The notes under the pieces are model-generated. The model did not search any database, was not told the DNA's origin, and saw nothing but the letters and a program-made list of their open reading frames with translations. Source: Candidatus Defluviilinea proxima (GTDB lineage Bacteria; Chloroflexota; Anaerolineae; Anaerolineales; Villigracilaceae). Taken from it: a stretch of DNA of 64,000 nucleotides. Made by a program: the position numbers and the translations under genes. The stretch lies in the NCBI GenBank assembly GCA_016721115.1, contig JADKIW010000001.1:2495501-2559500 (forward strand), given 5' to 3'. How positions within the stretch are numbered: position 1 is the stretch's first letter; every line of letters begins with the position of its first letter. Positions 49,552 to 58,970 of the stretch are shown piece after piece.

Positions 49552-52218
49552 ATGAAAAAAATCAGATCACTATTTAACGTATTTATAACTCTTGTGATGT
49601 TTACATCGATTTTTTGGACTTCAGTACCAAAAAGTTATGCACAAGAAAGCGAAGGTTGGTCAACACCGTTTAATCTGTCAGAATCGGGTTCTGCCACTAA
49701 CCCTGTTATGGTTGTGGATTTTCGAGGGACCATCCATTCCATCTGGATGGAAGGCGCGGATGAATATAAATATAGTCAAAGTACAGATGGCGAAATATGG
49801 TCTTCACCGGTAACGGTTGCATTTCCTTTTGGGCACAAAGACCCCACTCCTATTTTGCTGTCGGATGCCAATGGCTCCATCCATATATTTTGGACATCTA
49901 GTACAGATCTCTTTTATGGACAGGCAACACCTTTGGAAATTGCTGACCCTAAAAAATGGGCGGTTAATACCCTTTTATCTCATGATGTTCTGGCATTTGA
50001 TGTAACTATTGATTCTCGTAATTCCTTAAATCTTGCTTATGTACGAAAGACATCAACGTCTCGAAATCCTGCCGGTGTGTATTATCGCCGGTCTATTGCT
50101 GGGGGAGGTTCATGGTTGGAAGCTCGTATTTTATATAAATCTGAGTATTTCCGGTCTATAACAACTAGTGACGCGTATGTTCGTGTTACTACCGCACATA
50201 TGAAACCTAATTCTAATAATGAACGAATCTATGTGACATGGGACAATCGCCCACAAAAACGTGTATACATGGCAGTTTCTGATGATTCCGGGTTGACATG
50301 GGGTGATGTTCAACCGATGAAAAGCCCTGAGGATACAGGGGGAAGCGACACACCCTTTAACTTAACTGCGGCTGCATTTGGTAGTAATTTACTTCTTGTT
50401 TGGCAAGTTGGTGAGCCTGGCTCATCTAAATGTACTGTGTACAGTCAATGGTCTGTTGATGGTGGTAAGAGCTGGGGCGATACTTTGGCTGTTTTAGGTG
50501 GACGTTCAGAATGCCCTGTGAGCACAAAAATTATTGAACATACCGAAAAATATATGTCGATTATGTTAACTGGGCAAGTTACCCCAATTTTGATTGCATG
50601 GAATGGCGAAAAATGGAGTAGCACGCAGACACAGATACAGTTTCCATCTTTTTCCAACCCATTGACCTATGATGTCGTATTCTTAGGTTGTAGATTCGAT
50701 TTGATTTATCAACAGCGCCTGTACTCTGCTGGGTGTGATCAAGCGAAAGGGCATGATGTTTGGTTTTTGTCATTGCCTTTGGAGCCTATAGAAAGTTGGT
50801 TTGCTCCATCAGTAGTGTGGGGTGAGCCAATTGTGTTACCAATAAAATCAGAAACACCTCAGAGGATTTCAGACTTTTATTCTACGTCTGATACTGCTGG
50901 GAATATTCATGTAGCTTGGGTGCAGTCTCCTATTGAATTAAATGGGGGAGAGAACATAGAGATTGGATATGCTCGTTGGAATGGACGGGAATGGACAACC
51001 ACGCCCGCATCTGTGGTAGCTCTGAATGGAAAGCCAATCAGTTTGTTGCTAGCGGTTGATTCTCTGAAGCGCCTTTTTCTTTCGTGGGTTGATAGTTATA
51101 GCGGCGATTTACTCTTCAGTTGGGCAAATTTAGAAAAAGCAAATCTGTATTCTGAATGGAGGGAAGCAACTAGCTTGCCATCTCCTTCCCAATTGGTCAA
51201 TTCATCCGATGTTTTGGTAGATGCTTCTGGGCGGATTGTTTGTGTTTATGTCATACCTGTCAATGAGAACAGGGGGGTGTATGTTGTTCAGTCCACTGAT
51301 AATGGGGAAAGTTGGTCAACTCCTATTCGAGTATTTGACGCTGTTGCTGCATCTTGGGAAGAAGTTGAGCGGCCTCGAATCAGTCTTGATTCTGATGGCA
51401 ATTTACACTTGGTTTTTACAAGGGACACTGTTCGGGATGGGCAAACTGTAGGACTCTATTATTCCCGCTCCGTAGATGGTGGAGTTACTTGGAGTGATAT
51501 TCAAGTTCTCAGTGAAGGGGAAGTTCAGTGGGCAGATATTGTTAGTTATGGTGAAAGAAATGTACATATAGTATGGCAGGAATATGATGGGTTGATTTTT
51601 GCCAACGTTTCTCAGGTATCAAAAGATGGTGGTATTACTTGGGGCAAGCAGAACAATGTAACTAGTGTAAATGAAACTGCAACACAAGTTTCTCTGGCTT
51701 CTGATGGAAAAGGTTTGCTTCATTTTGTTCAACTTGTTAATAAAAATAATGTTGCGGCATATAACCAAAAGGGATTAGTGCTACAAGATTGGAAGTGGGA
51801 TGAAACAGGCTGGAGTCTTGATCTGACCAAGGATATCCTTATTAAGGGTGAAAATATAAATTATTCCCTGTCTTCTAGTATTACTTCAACGGGTTATTTA
51901 GGTGTATTCCTTCCTATTGAATATACTGACCCTGTTGAAGGAACTAAGAGTGAAGTCCTTGCCTTTAGCCGTTACCTTACGAATGAAGGAGTAACTACTT
52001 TAGATCTACAACCTCCATCTATCCCCACGCCTATAAATATGCCAAATGAGAATCAAGCATCTAATATACAACCAACCCCTACGTCGGATCTTCTAGTCTT
52101 ATATGAAGATAATGTGCCTACATCGCCGCTTCAACGAAATCTTGCTGGGATTGTTTTAATTGTTATTGGTATTGCCGCTACTGTTTTTCTTCTTGTACGG
52201 CGCCAATCTGCAAAATAA
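49552..52218 (+). CDS. Secreted, membrane-anchored Asp-box (BNR/sialidase-like) propeller protein
   Basis: An 888-residue protein with a signal peptide ending near SYAQ (residue 30) and a C-terminal helix (about 862-882) followed by RRQSAK. The body has many Asp-box or BNR repeats of the S-x-D-x-G-x-x-W type (SDDSGLTWGD, STDNGESWSTP, SVDGGVTWSD, SKDGGITWGK). These form the blades of a sialidase-like beta-propeller, possibly two. I do not see the Arg triad or Tyr/Glu pair of true sialidases clearly. It may bind or process the exported glycan. A close paralogue follows after four bases. Confidence 0.82.
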   Translation: MKKIRSLFNVFITLVMFTSIFWTSVPKSYAQESEGWSTPFNLSESGSATNPVMVVDFRGTIHSIWMEGADEYKYSQSTDGEIWSSPVTVAFPFGHKDPTPILLSDANGSIHIFWTSSTDLFYGQATPLEIADPKKWAVNTLLSHDVLAFDVTIDSRNSLNLAYVRKTSTSRNPAGVYYRRSIAGGGSWLEARILYKSEYFRSITTSDAYVRVTTAHMKPNSNNERIYVTWDNRPQKRVYMAVSDDSGLTWGDVQPMKSPEDTGGSDTPFNLTAAAFGSNLLLVWQVGEPGSSKCTVYSQWSVDGGKSWGDTLAVLGGRSECPVSTKIIEHTEKYMSIMLTGQVTPILIAWNGEKWSSTQTQIQFPSFSNPLTYDVVFLGCRFDLIYQQRLYSAGCDQAKGHDVWFLSLPLEPIESWFAPSVVWGEPIVLPIKSETPQRISDFYSTSDTAGNIHVAWVQSPIELNGGENIEIGYARWNGREWTTTPASVVALNGKPISLLLAVDSLKRLFLSWVDSYSGDLLFSWANLEKANLYSEWREATSLPSPSQLVNSSDVLVDASGRIVCVYVIPVNENRGVYVVQSTDNGESWSTPIRVFDAVAASWEEVERPRISLDSDGNLHLVFTRDTVRDGQTVGLYYSRSVDGGVTWSDIQVLSEGEVQWADIVSYGERNVHIVWQEYDGLIFANVSQVSKDGGITWGKQNNVTSVNETATQVSLASDGKGLLHFVQLVNKNNVAAYNQKGLVLQDWKWDETGWSLDLTKDILIKGENINYSLSSSITSTGYLGVFLPIEYTDPVEGTKSEVLAFSRYLTNEGVTTLDLQPPSIPTPINMPNENQASNIQPTPTSDLLVLYEDNVPTSPLQRNLAGIVLIVIGIAATVFLLVRRQSAK

Positions 52219-52222
52219 CAAA

Positions 52223-53764
52223 ATGAAAACATTTCAAGTTCGACTTGTAGTTAGTATTATTTGCGTTATTCTGATAACTGGATTGGGGTATGTTCCAGTT
52301 AACGCTGGCAAGCCAACAGGCTGGTCTCCAGATGAAAAAGTGCCAGGGTACCTCGATGACACATTTACCCCATTCCTTTTAGCTGATCATAACAAAACCA
52401 TACAAGCATTTGCCAGTCAATGGGTTGAGAACCAGGGGCGTAGGCGCGCGATTGTATATCGTCAATGGACTCTGGTAGGTGGATGGACACGCCCTGTGGA
52501 CATCATACTTTCACCGACGAGGGGCGATGCAAACTTTTTATGGGCTTTTATGGATTCGTTGGATAATATCCATTTAATTTTCTCTGCTACTCAGTCGAGT
52601 AAAACAGCAGTGTATTACACGAGTGCACCAGCTATAAATGCGGATCGGGCGTCTGCGTGGTCCACACCTATGCTTATAGGAGAAAACGCTTTACTTTTAA
52701 ATTCAGCCGTAATTATTGGTGATGGCCAGGAAAATTTAGTTATTATATACAGCGGGAATCGTGATGGAAGCGGCGTGTATTATATGCAATCCAAGGATAC
52801 GGGTAAAACTTGGACAAGCCCTCTTCCAGTGTTTTTAACATATGATTCAAGTTTAAGCGCTTTCAGCCTGCGGCTTGTGCTTGGAACAGAGCAAAAGATA
52901 AGGGCTACTTGGAATGTTGTGACAAATTTGGGCGAGGATGAGTCACTATACTTTGCAAATTTTGATCTGCAAAAGTCAGAATGGGATACCCCTATTGAAT
53001 TGGACCAAAGAATCAATATACGAGATTATTTTGGCCCGTCATTTCCTGCTATCGTGGATAATGGACGAGAAATTATAGTGGTGTATAACAGCGGTAATCC
53101 ATTCAAAGGTCGCCCTGTTGATCTTGGCCGTCCGGTCCAATTTTTTAGTTTATCTAAAAATGGTGGGGTGACATGGAGCGATCCGTCAGTTCCATTTCCA
53201 TTTCATGTGGGTAGGAGTGGTGAACATACTTTATTGTTGGATGGAGATGGCGTTCCACATACTTTGTTTATTCAGCGTATTGATACAAAGGATGAAAGCG
53301 GTAAGTACTCCAGTATTGGTGGAGTTTGGCACAGTAAATTTCAGAATGGTATTTGGACGAACCCAGATAGATTCGTGACAACATATGCCCCTCATGATAT
53401 TAGAGCAGCCATTAGCCAAGGGAATGTGCTCCTTGCTGTTTGGCGTGAAGATCCAGGAGTAGAACGCCAACACGGTATTTGGTATTCTTACAATGTTTTG
53501 GATGCTTCGCAGTTGCCTGCGTCGCCTTTGGCAACCGCTGAGATTGATTATTCAGTGAAAGTGGAATCTACTACGGCGTCTTCCCCATTGACTTTTAATG
53601 AGACGCCAACACCATCATCACAGGCCGACCTTTTCAATGAATCCCCACCATCTCCTTTAGGCAATAACCCTGCGTTGCCAGTAATTATTGGTATTATTCC
53701 TGTGCTTTTAATATTAATTGGCGTGTTGGTAGGGTACCGTTTTGTATTAAATCGTAATAAATAA
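52223..53764 (+). CDS. Second Asp-box propeller protein, membrane-anchored
   Basis: A 513-residue paralogue of the preceding gene with a signal peptide (about 1-27), fewer Asp-boxes (SKDTGKTWTSP, SKNGGVTWSDP) and a C-terminal helix (about 487-508). It probably folds as a single propeller. The ATG at 52223 starts four bases after the first gene's stop. An upstream in-frame start lies inside that gene. The pair sits between polymerase/ligase and exporter genes, so an extracellular role on the same glycan is plausible. Confidence 0.8.
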   Translation: MKTFQVRLVVSIICVILITGLGYVPVNAGKPTGWSPDEKVPGYLDDTFTPFLLADHNKTIQAFASQWVENQGRRRAIVYRQWTLVGGWTRPVDIILSPTRGDANFLWAFMDSLDNIHLIFSATQSSKTAVYYTSAPAINADRASAWSTPMLIGENALLLNSAVIIGDGQENLVIIYSGNRDGSGVYYMQSKDTGKTWTSPLPVFLTYDSSLSAFSLRLVLGTEQKIRATWNVVTNLGEDESLYFANFDLQKSEWDTPIELDQRINIRDYFGPSFPAIVDNGREIIVVYNSGNPFKGRPVDLGRPVQFFSLSKNGGVTWSDPSVPFPFHVGRSGEHTLLLDGDGVPHTLFIQRIDTKDESGKYSSIGGVWHSKFQNGIWTNPDRFVTTYAPHDIRAAISQGNVLLAVWREDPGVERQHGIWYSYNVLDASQLPASPLATAEIDYSVKVESTTASSPLTFNETPTPSSQADLFNESPPSPLGNNPALPVIIGIIPVLLILIGVLVGYRFVLNRNK

Positions 53765-53858
53765 AATTGAAATACAAGATTTCCAGGTAGTTCAAAAATC
53801 TTTAAAAAGGATGTATGGCTTTAAAAGGTAAAAAAAGTAAAAGAACCATACCATAAAA

Positions 53859-55127
53859 ATGAAACCTGTTATAAATTTTTCAAATGTATCCAAACGCTAT
53901 AACCTTGGCCTTACTCGTTCAAGTTTGCCTTCTGTTGTTTCGCAATGGGCTAAGCAGATTGTAAAACGCGATGCCAACACTTCCGCTAATAACAAATACC
54001 ACTGGGCACTAAAAGATGTCAGCTTTAAATTGGAAAAAGGGCAGTCCATGGCGTTGGTTGGCCCGAATGGAGCAGGTAAATCTACAATTTTGAAGTTGTT
54101 GGCCAAAATAACGAATCCAACTTCAGGGACAGTAGATGTCAATGGTCAGCTATCAGCTTTGATTGAGTTGGGAGCCGGGTTTCATCCAGACCTGACAGGG
54201 CGGGAAAATATATATCTCAACGGTACCATTTTGGGGCTAACATATTCTGATGTCCAAAGAAGGTTTGATGAGATTGTGGATTTTTCAGAAATCAAGGATT
54301 TTATTGACACCCCAGTTAAACGATATTCATCGGGCATGACGGTTAGGCTTGGCTTCGCAATTGCATCCTGTATCGAGCCAGATATACTACTTGTTGATGA
54401 AGTGTTGGCTGTAGGTGATGCATCTTTTCGTCAAAAGTGTATTGAACGAATCAAAACTCTGTTGAACAATGGCACAAGTTTGATCTTTGTTTCTCACGAT
54501 ATGGGGTTGATTCGTGCAGTGTGCGAACGCGCCATCTATGTTGAGCATGGAGAAATCCAACATGTTGGTAGTGCTGGCGAGGTTATCGATGTATATAATC
54601 AAGCTCTTGAAAAAAAGCGAATTCAAAAATTAACGACTCTGGGCGATAGTGTCGATGAAGGTAGCAAGGGTATTGAAATAACAAAAATGGAAATCCTTGA
54701 TTTGACTGGGGGGCAGATCAGTGAAATGTATGTCGATCAATCTATTGAAATTCAGATACATTATGTTTCATATCAGGACATTGGAAAAGCCAACGCAATA
54801 GTTCTTATCTATCGTTCTGATGGACTTCCCTGTTGCAATATGCGCACGCATCTCGATCAATTTCCAATTACGATCCAAAAGGGAAAAGGGGTGGTTTCCA
54901 TTAAACTTGAACCATTGCAGTTGTTTGGTGGGATGTACTATGCTACTGCCTGGATGATGAATGCAGAGGATTCAGATGGGCTAGCCACTGGTGCAACAGA
55001 TTGGTTTGAGGTTAAGAACCGTACACCTGGACGTGAGGCCAATACAGCTGTTTTTGAACCAAAACGAAAATGGGGCCACCGCACGCTTTCTGCAGACAAT
55101 CGTAATGATGAAAATTCCAATATATGA
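53859..55127 (+). CDS. ABC transporter ATPase for polysaccharide export (Wzt-like)
   Basis: A 422-residue ATPase. Walker A is GPNGAGKST (residues 68-76), the signature is YSSGMTVRLGFA and Walker B is ILLVDEVLAVGD. LSALIELGAGFHPDLTGRENI is typical of the KpsT/Wzt/TagH branch. A C-terminal extension (about 260-420) resembles the Wzt carbohydrate-binding domain, which in known cases recognises the modified end of the finished chain. That suggests export of a complete polymer. It is 11 bases before the permease gene. Confidence 0.93.
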   Translation: MKPVINFSNVSKRYNLGLTRSSLPSVVSQWAKQIVKRDANTSANNKYHWALKDVSFKLEKGQSMALVGPNGAGKSTILKLLAKITNPTSGTVDVNGQLSALIELGAGFHPDLTGRENIYLNGTILGLTYSDVQRRFDEIVDFSEIKDFIDTPVKRYSSGMTVRLGFAIASCIEPDILLVDEVLAVGDASFRQKCIERIKTLLNNGTSLIFVSHDMGLIRAVCERAIYVEHGEIQHVGSAGEVIDVYNQALEKKRIQKLTTLGDSVDEGSKGIEITKMEILDLTGGQISEMYVDQSIEIQIHYVSYQDIGKANAIVLIYRSDGLPCCNMRTHLDQFPITIQKGKGVVSIKLEPLQLFGGMYYATAWMMNAEDSDGLATGATDWFEVKNRTPGREANTAVFEPKRKWGHRTLSADNRNDENSNI

Positions 55128-55138
55128 GGTAATGAATT

Positions 55139-55918
55139 TTGACCCCGGAAAAACAACTTCTTAAAATGCGTGATCTTGTTTGGGCTTGGACCGTTCGTAC
55201 ATTGCGTGCGCGTTATCAACAATCTGCATTGGGTTGGTTTTGGGCAATTGTCCAGCCTGTGGCTACAGTTGCAATATTTGCGGTTGTTTTTACACACATC
55301 GTTCGGGTGGATACAGGTGGCGTTCCTTACATCCTATTCTCTTATTCGGCTGTTGTTCCTTGGACATTACTTTCTACATCACTTACAGATATGGCGATGT
55401 CCTTGGTTCAAAATATGAATTTGGTGAGCAAAATATATTTTCCACGTGAGGCGTTACCCATCGCAACATTGTTAGCTCGCTTTGTGGATTTTGCCATTTC
55501 ATTCGCTTTGTTGGTAGTTTTGGTGATCTTTTATCGTATACCAATTGCGCCATTGGGACTTCTCTACCTTGTGCTTATTATTGGAATTCAACTCGCGCTC
55601 ATGCTGGGACTTGGGATTGGCTCAGCTGCCCTGAACATTTTCTACCGTGATGTGGATCCTCTTCTTAAACTCGTTATACAAATTTGGTTCTACGCATCCC
55701 CAATCTTATATCCTGCATCTCTTGTTCCTGAAGAATGGCAGTGGTTGTATTATCTTAACCCAATGGCAGGGATCATCACAGCATATCGCGATGTTCTGAT
55801 TTATAACCGTTTGCCGGGAAGTTATTTGTTGCCTTCTGCGATCATTTCTTTGGTGATACTTGTTGTCGGATATAGGTTTTTCAAGCGTGTTGAGTTTCAG
55901 TTTGCCGATATTGTATAA
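55139..55918 (+). CDS. ABC-2 type polysaccharide export permease (Wzm-like)
   Basis: A 259-residue membrane protein with about six helices. It begins RDLVWAWTVRTLRARYQQSALGWFW, the hallmark of Wzm/TagG/KpsM permeases, and contains the late LNPMAGIITAYRDVL segment. It pairs with the preceding ATPase to move lipid-linked glycan across the membrane. The TTG at 55139 is the start, with GAGGT upstream. Confidence 0.92.
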   Translation: MTPEKQLLKMRDLVWAWTVRTLRARYQQSALGWFWAIVQPVATVAIFAVVFTHIVRVDTGGVPYILFSYSAVVPWTLLSTSLTDMAMSLVQNMNLVSKIYFPREALPIATLLARFVDFAISFALLVVLVIFYRIPIAPLGLLYLVLIIGIQLALMLGLGIGSAALNIFYRDVDPLLKLVIQIWFYASPILYPASLVPEEWQWLYYLNPMAGIITAYRDVLIYNRLPGSYLLPSAIISLVILVVGYRFFKRVEFQFADIV

Positions 55919-55932
55919 AAATGGAGGGCTTT

Positions 55933-57342
55933 ATGTCGAGACCGCTTGTTAGTGTAATTATCCCTACTTATGGTGGTGCTAACTTTTTGGGGAATGCGAT
56001 TCGAAGTGTTTTGGATCAAACTTACTCGAATTTTGAGTTAATAATTATCGATGATAAATCACCAGATAACACTGAAGACGTTGTAAGGCAGTTTAGTGAT
56101 CCTCGTATCAAATATATTCGTCATGAAATAAATCAAGGGGCTGCTACAGCCAGAGGAACCGGACGTCGAGCATCTTCTGGTGAGATCATCGCTTTTTTAG
56201 ATCAAGATGATTTGTTCCATCCTGAAAAACTTGAAGCACATGTCGAATTCCTGAATCAGCATCCTGATGTTGGTTTTACCTATAACCCTTATTTTGAACT
56301 TATTCATTCATCTGACAGGGTGCGGACGGTTTTCATGCCGCCCCAAAACATCTCACTCGCGGAATTGACAGTGGGGTTTTACCTCCCGCCTAGTGCGTGG
56401 GTTGTGCGGAGAGAATGGGCTTTCCACGAGGAGATTTGGGATGCCCATGCCACCTTGCGTGGGCGTGAGATTGTCGTGTGCGGCCGTCTTTTCATGGCTG
56501 GTTGTAAATTTGCGCGTGTGGATAGAGTTCTCCATTATCGTGGCTATCACGCTCGTCGAAAAGTAAGTGAGTTGGAAAAAAATTGCAATGATGAACTTGC
56601 CTGCCAAGAGATCGTCTTATCTGACCCTCGTTGCCCGACAGATGTGTTGACTTTGCGTTCATTGGCAAATACAGTTATCAATTTGATGTGGGCAAATGTG
56701 GCTTTTACGCAAAAAGAGACCGGATTAGGGCGGCAGTTTTTATGGAATGTCGCTCAAGCAAATCCTTCTGCATTTTGGGGAACCCCATCTTTGTTCATAA
56801 ACTTCCTGATGGGGTATTGTGTTGATGATGAAAGCCATGATTATGAGGAATTATTAGACTTAATATTTTCCCAACTACCGTCCGATATTCCAAATATCCT
56901 GCCGAATTATTTTTGGATGGTCTCTCGCGGGAATTTTATTAGAGGAGTGCGCGCATTGATCTGGGATCGTCCTGGCGATGCTGAAAAGTATTTGTCGCAG
57001 GCGATTAAGTACAAATTTGATGTGGACGACGCTTTTGTTCAACAAGTGACTCATGAGTTGCTTGGCTACGAAATGGCATATGGTATTAATGCTACTTTCG
57101 ATATGTTTTCAAAGCTTTCTTCAGGCTTGTTGAAATTTACAGATCGCAGGACGGTAAATTGGTTTAAGGGTAGTTATTTTATTAGCCAAGCGAATCGAAA
57201 CTATCTCAACGGCCAATTGGGGACAGCCTTTAGAAACATTTTGGGTGCCATGATAAGTTATCCTAGGTACCTACTAAACCGTGGCGTCATGTTGATGCTG
57301 ATCAAATCCATGCTTGGAATAAAGTCTGGGCGTGACAAGTGA
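55933..57342 (+). CDS. Family 2 glycosyltransferase
   Basis: A 469-residue enzyme from the ATG at 55933, with GGAGGG upstream. The GT-A domain has VSVIIPTYGG, IIDDKSPDNTEDV, NQGAATARGTG and IAFLDQDDLFHPE (DxD). The C-terminal half (about 240-450) is helical and of unknown role. It follows the exporter permease by 14 bases and should add a sugar to the glycan. Confidence 0.88.
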   Translation: MSRPLVSVIIPTYGGANFLGNAIRSVLDQTYSNFELIIIDDKSPDNTEDVVRQFSDPRIKYIRHEINQGAATARGTGRRASSGEIIAFLDQDDLFHPEKLEAHVEFLNQHPDVGFTYNPYFELIHSSDRVRTVFMPPQNISLAELTVGFYLPPSAWVVRREWAFHEEIWDAHATLRGREIVVCGRLFMAGCKFARVDRVLHYRGYHARRKVSELEKNCNDELACQEIVLSDPRCPTDVLTLRSLANTVINLMWANVAFTQKETGLGRQFLWNVAQANPSAFWGTPSLFINFLMGYCVDDESHDYEELLDLIFSQLPSDIPNILPNYFWMVSRGNFIRGVRALIWDRPGDAEKYLSQAIKYKFDVDDAFVQQVTHELLGYEMAYGINATFDMFSKLSSGLLKFTDRRTVNWFKGSYFISQANRNYLNGQLGTAFRNILGAMISYPRYLLNRGVMLMLIKSMLGIKSGRDK

Positions 57343-57360
57343 TGTTTTAGATGGGTTCTG

Positions 57361-58578
57361 ATGAAAAAAATTTTACTACTTGGTGCGGCTACTTTTCAAA
57401 TTCCCCCGATCCAGTATGCATTGGATCGGGGATATTATGTTGTCACTTGTGATAATGTTCCGCAGAACCCTGGACATAAACTTTCTCATAAATCTTTCAA
57501 TGTTAGCACCACTGACATGGATGGAATATTGTCAATAGCTCGACAGGAAAGTATTGATGGGATCATGACATTTGGCTCGGATGTGTCTGCTCCTACTGCT
57601 GCGTACGTATCCGAAAAAATGGAATTGCCCGGCAATCCTATTGAATCTGTTCAGATGTTGACGAACAAGGCGAAGTTTCGTGCATTCTTAAGCACAACGG
57701 GTATACAGCCATTGGAATTTAGAAGTTTCCCTCAACCTGAAATGAAGTCGGTTCAGGATTATATTGGTGGCTTGGAATTGCCAGTTGTAATTAAACCTGT
57801 TGATGCGGCTGGAAGCAAAGGTGTTTCGATCCTATATGATCTTGACCAGATTGAGAATCAGGTTAAGTATGCGTTTGAGAATTCAATGTCAGGGCATATT
57901 GTGATTGAAAAATACATTCAGAAAATGGGGAAGCAGGTCTGTGGCGATGGGTTTGTTCTAAACGGAGATCTCGTATTTATTGAGTTTGGTGATGGGTATT
58001 TCTATGATGACGGGGAATACCTGGCACCCTATGCTGAGTCATTTCCCAGTACCCATCAAGTTGAACACTTGGCAAAGGTGCGCGAAAAATTACAGTCAAT
58101 TATTCGCGCATCGGGTTTTAGGCGTGGGCCCTTCAATTTTGATGTATTGATCACGCCATCTGGTGAGCCGTTTATTATTGAAATTGGGCCTCGTAGTGGA
58201 GGAAATTTCATTCCTAGAGCCATTCATTTAAACACAGGTGTAAATGTAGTTGCGGCGGCGGTTGAGACTTGTTTAAATTGGGACTATCAGTTTCCTGAAA
58301 TTCCAACTCGGCAGGATAAATTTTATGCTTGCTATATGATCCATAGCCGTAAAAGTGGTATGTTGAAAAAAGTTGCGTTTTCTGATGAGATTGTCAAGAA
58401 CATTTTTGAAGTTAACATGTATCTGGATGCAGGCAGTCCTATTCACCCGTTCCATAAGGCAAACTCTGCGATAGGAAACATTATTCTTCAGTTTGATGCT
58501 TTTGATGAAATGCAAGAGAAAATGAAAAACATGCAACAGTATTGTTTCCCGGAACTTGAGAACAATGAAATTGATTAA
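57361..58578 (+). CDS. ATP-grasp domain enzyme
   Basis: A 405-residue ATP-grasp protein. It opens with a Rossmann-like domain (KKILLLGAATFQIPPIQYALDRG), and LPVVIKPVDAAGSKGVSILYD is the ATP-binding lysine/glycine loop. FNFDVLITPSGEPFIIEIGPRSGGNFIP provides the metal-binding Glu and Asn. Such enzymes ligate a carboxylate to an amine, often an amino acid to another acid or sugar. In a glycan locus it may amidate uronic acids or attach an amino acid. A decayed paralogue follows immediately. Confidence 0.87.
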   Translation: MKKILLLGAATFQIPPIQYALDRGYYVVTCDNVPQNPGHKLSHKSFNVSTTDMDGILSIARQESIDGIMTFGSDVSAPTAAYVSEKMELPGNPIESVQMLTNKAKFRAFLSTTGIQPLEFRSFPQPEMKSVQDYIGGLELPVVIKPVDAAGSKGVSILYDLDQIENQVKYAFENSMSGHIVIEKYIQKMGKQVCGDGFVLNGDLVFIEFGDGYFYDDGEYLAPYAESFPSTHQVEHLAKVREKLQSIIRASGFRRGPFNFDVLITPSGEPFIIEIGPRSGGNFIPRAIHLNTGVNVVAAAVETCLNWDYQFPEIPTRQDKFYACYMIHSRKSGMLKKVAFSDEIVKNIFEVNMYLDAGSPIHPFHKANSAIGNIILQFDAFDEMQEKMKNMQQYCFPELENNEID

Positions 58579-58589
58579 ACGGATGTAAA

Positions 58590-58932
58590 TTAAAAAAAGC
58601 ACTTGTTTTTGGTATTGGAAGTGCTCAGGTAGATCTCATTCGACATTTGAAGTCAGATGGTTGGTGGTGTGGATTTGTTGGATGCAAGTATAAAATTGCT
58701 AGCTGGTTATAAACCAAGCGATTTCCAAATGAAAGAGAATGTGGGTTGGTGTCACTTGAACTTCTTTTTGAGTCAACCCGAAAAAGAATTTAGGCAGATG
58801 GATTATCATGTTCCACCAACTGTATCTTGCCTTGAGTATTATTATACTGATGGAGAGATTGTTAGGGCGATTAACGGCTCGCTTGAAAAGGTAGGATATT
58901 ATATTAAACACGAAGAACCGCGGAATATCTAA
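58590..58932 (+). pseudogene. ATP-grasp paralogue remnant with internal deletion
   Basis: Bases from about 58593 read KKALVFGIGSAQVDLIRHLK, a clear ATP-grasp/PylC-like N-terminus but without an ATG (TTA precedes it). From about 58660, in a different frame, GGVDLLDASIKLLAGYKPS begins a typical C-terminal end that continues to 58932. The middle, including the ATP-binding domain, is missing. The junction lies near 58655-58668. The 392-base gap between functional genes thus holds the remains of a gene that probably encoded a second ATP-grasp ligase. Confidence 0.75.
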
Positions 58933-58970
58933 ATAGACATGGAACCCCAAAAAACTGGATACATATATCG

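Noticed and set aside
49552..53764. Calling the Asp-box proteins sialidases
   Set aside because: Asp-boxes only mark the propeller fold; the catalytic residues of sialidases could not be identified by eye.
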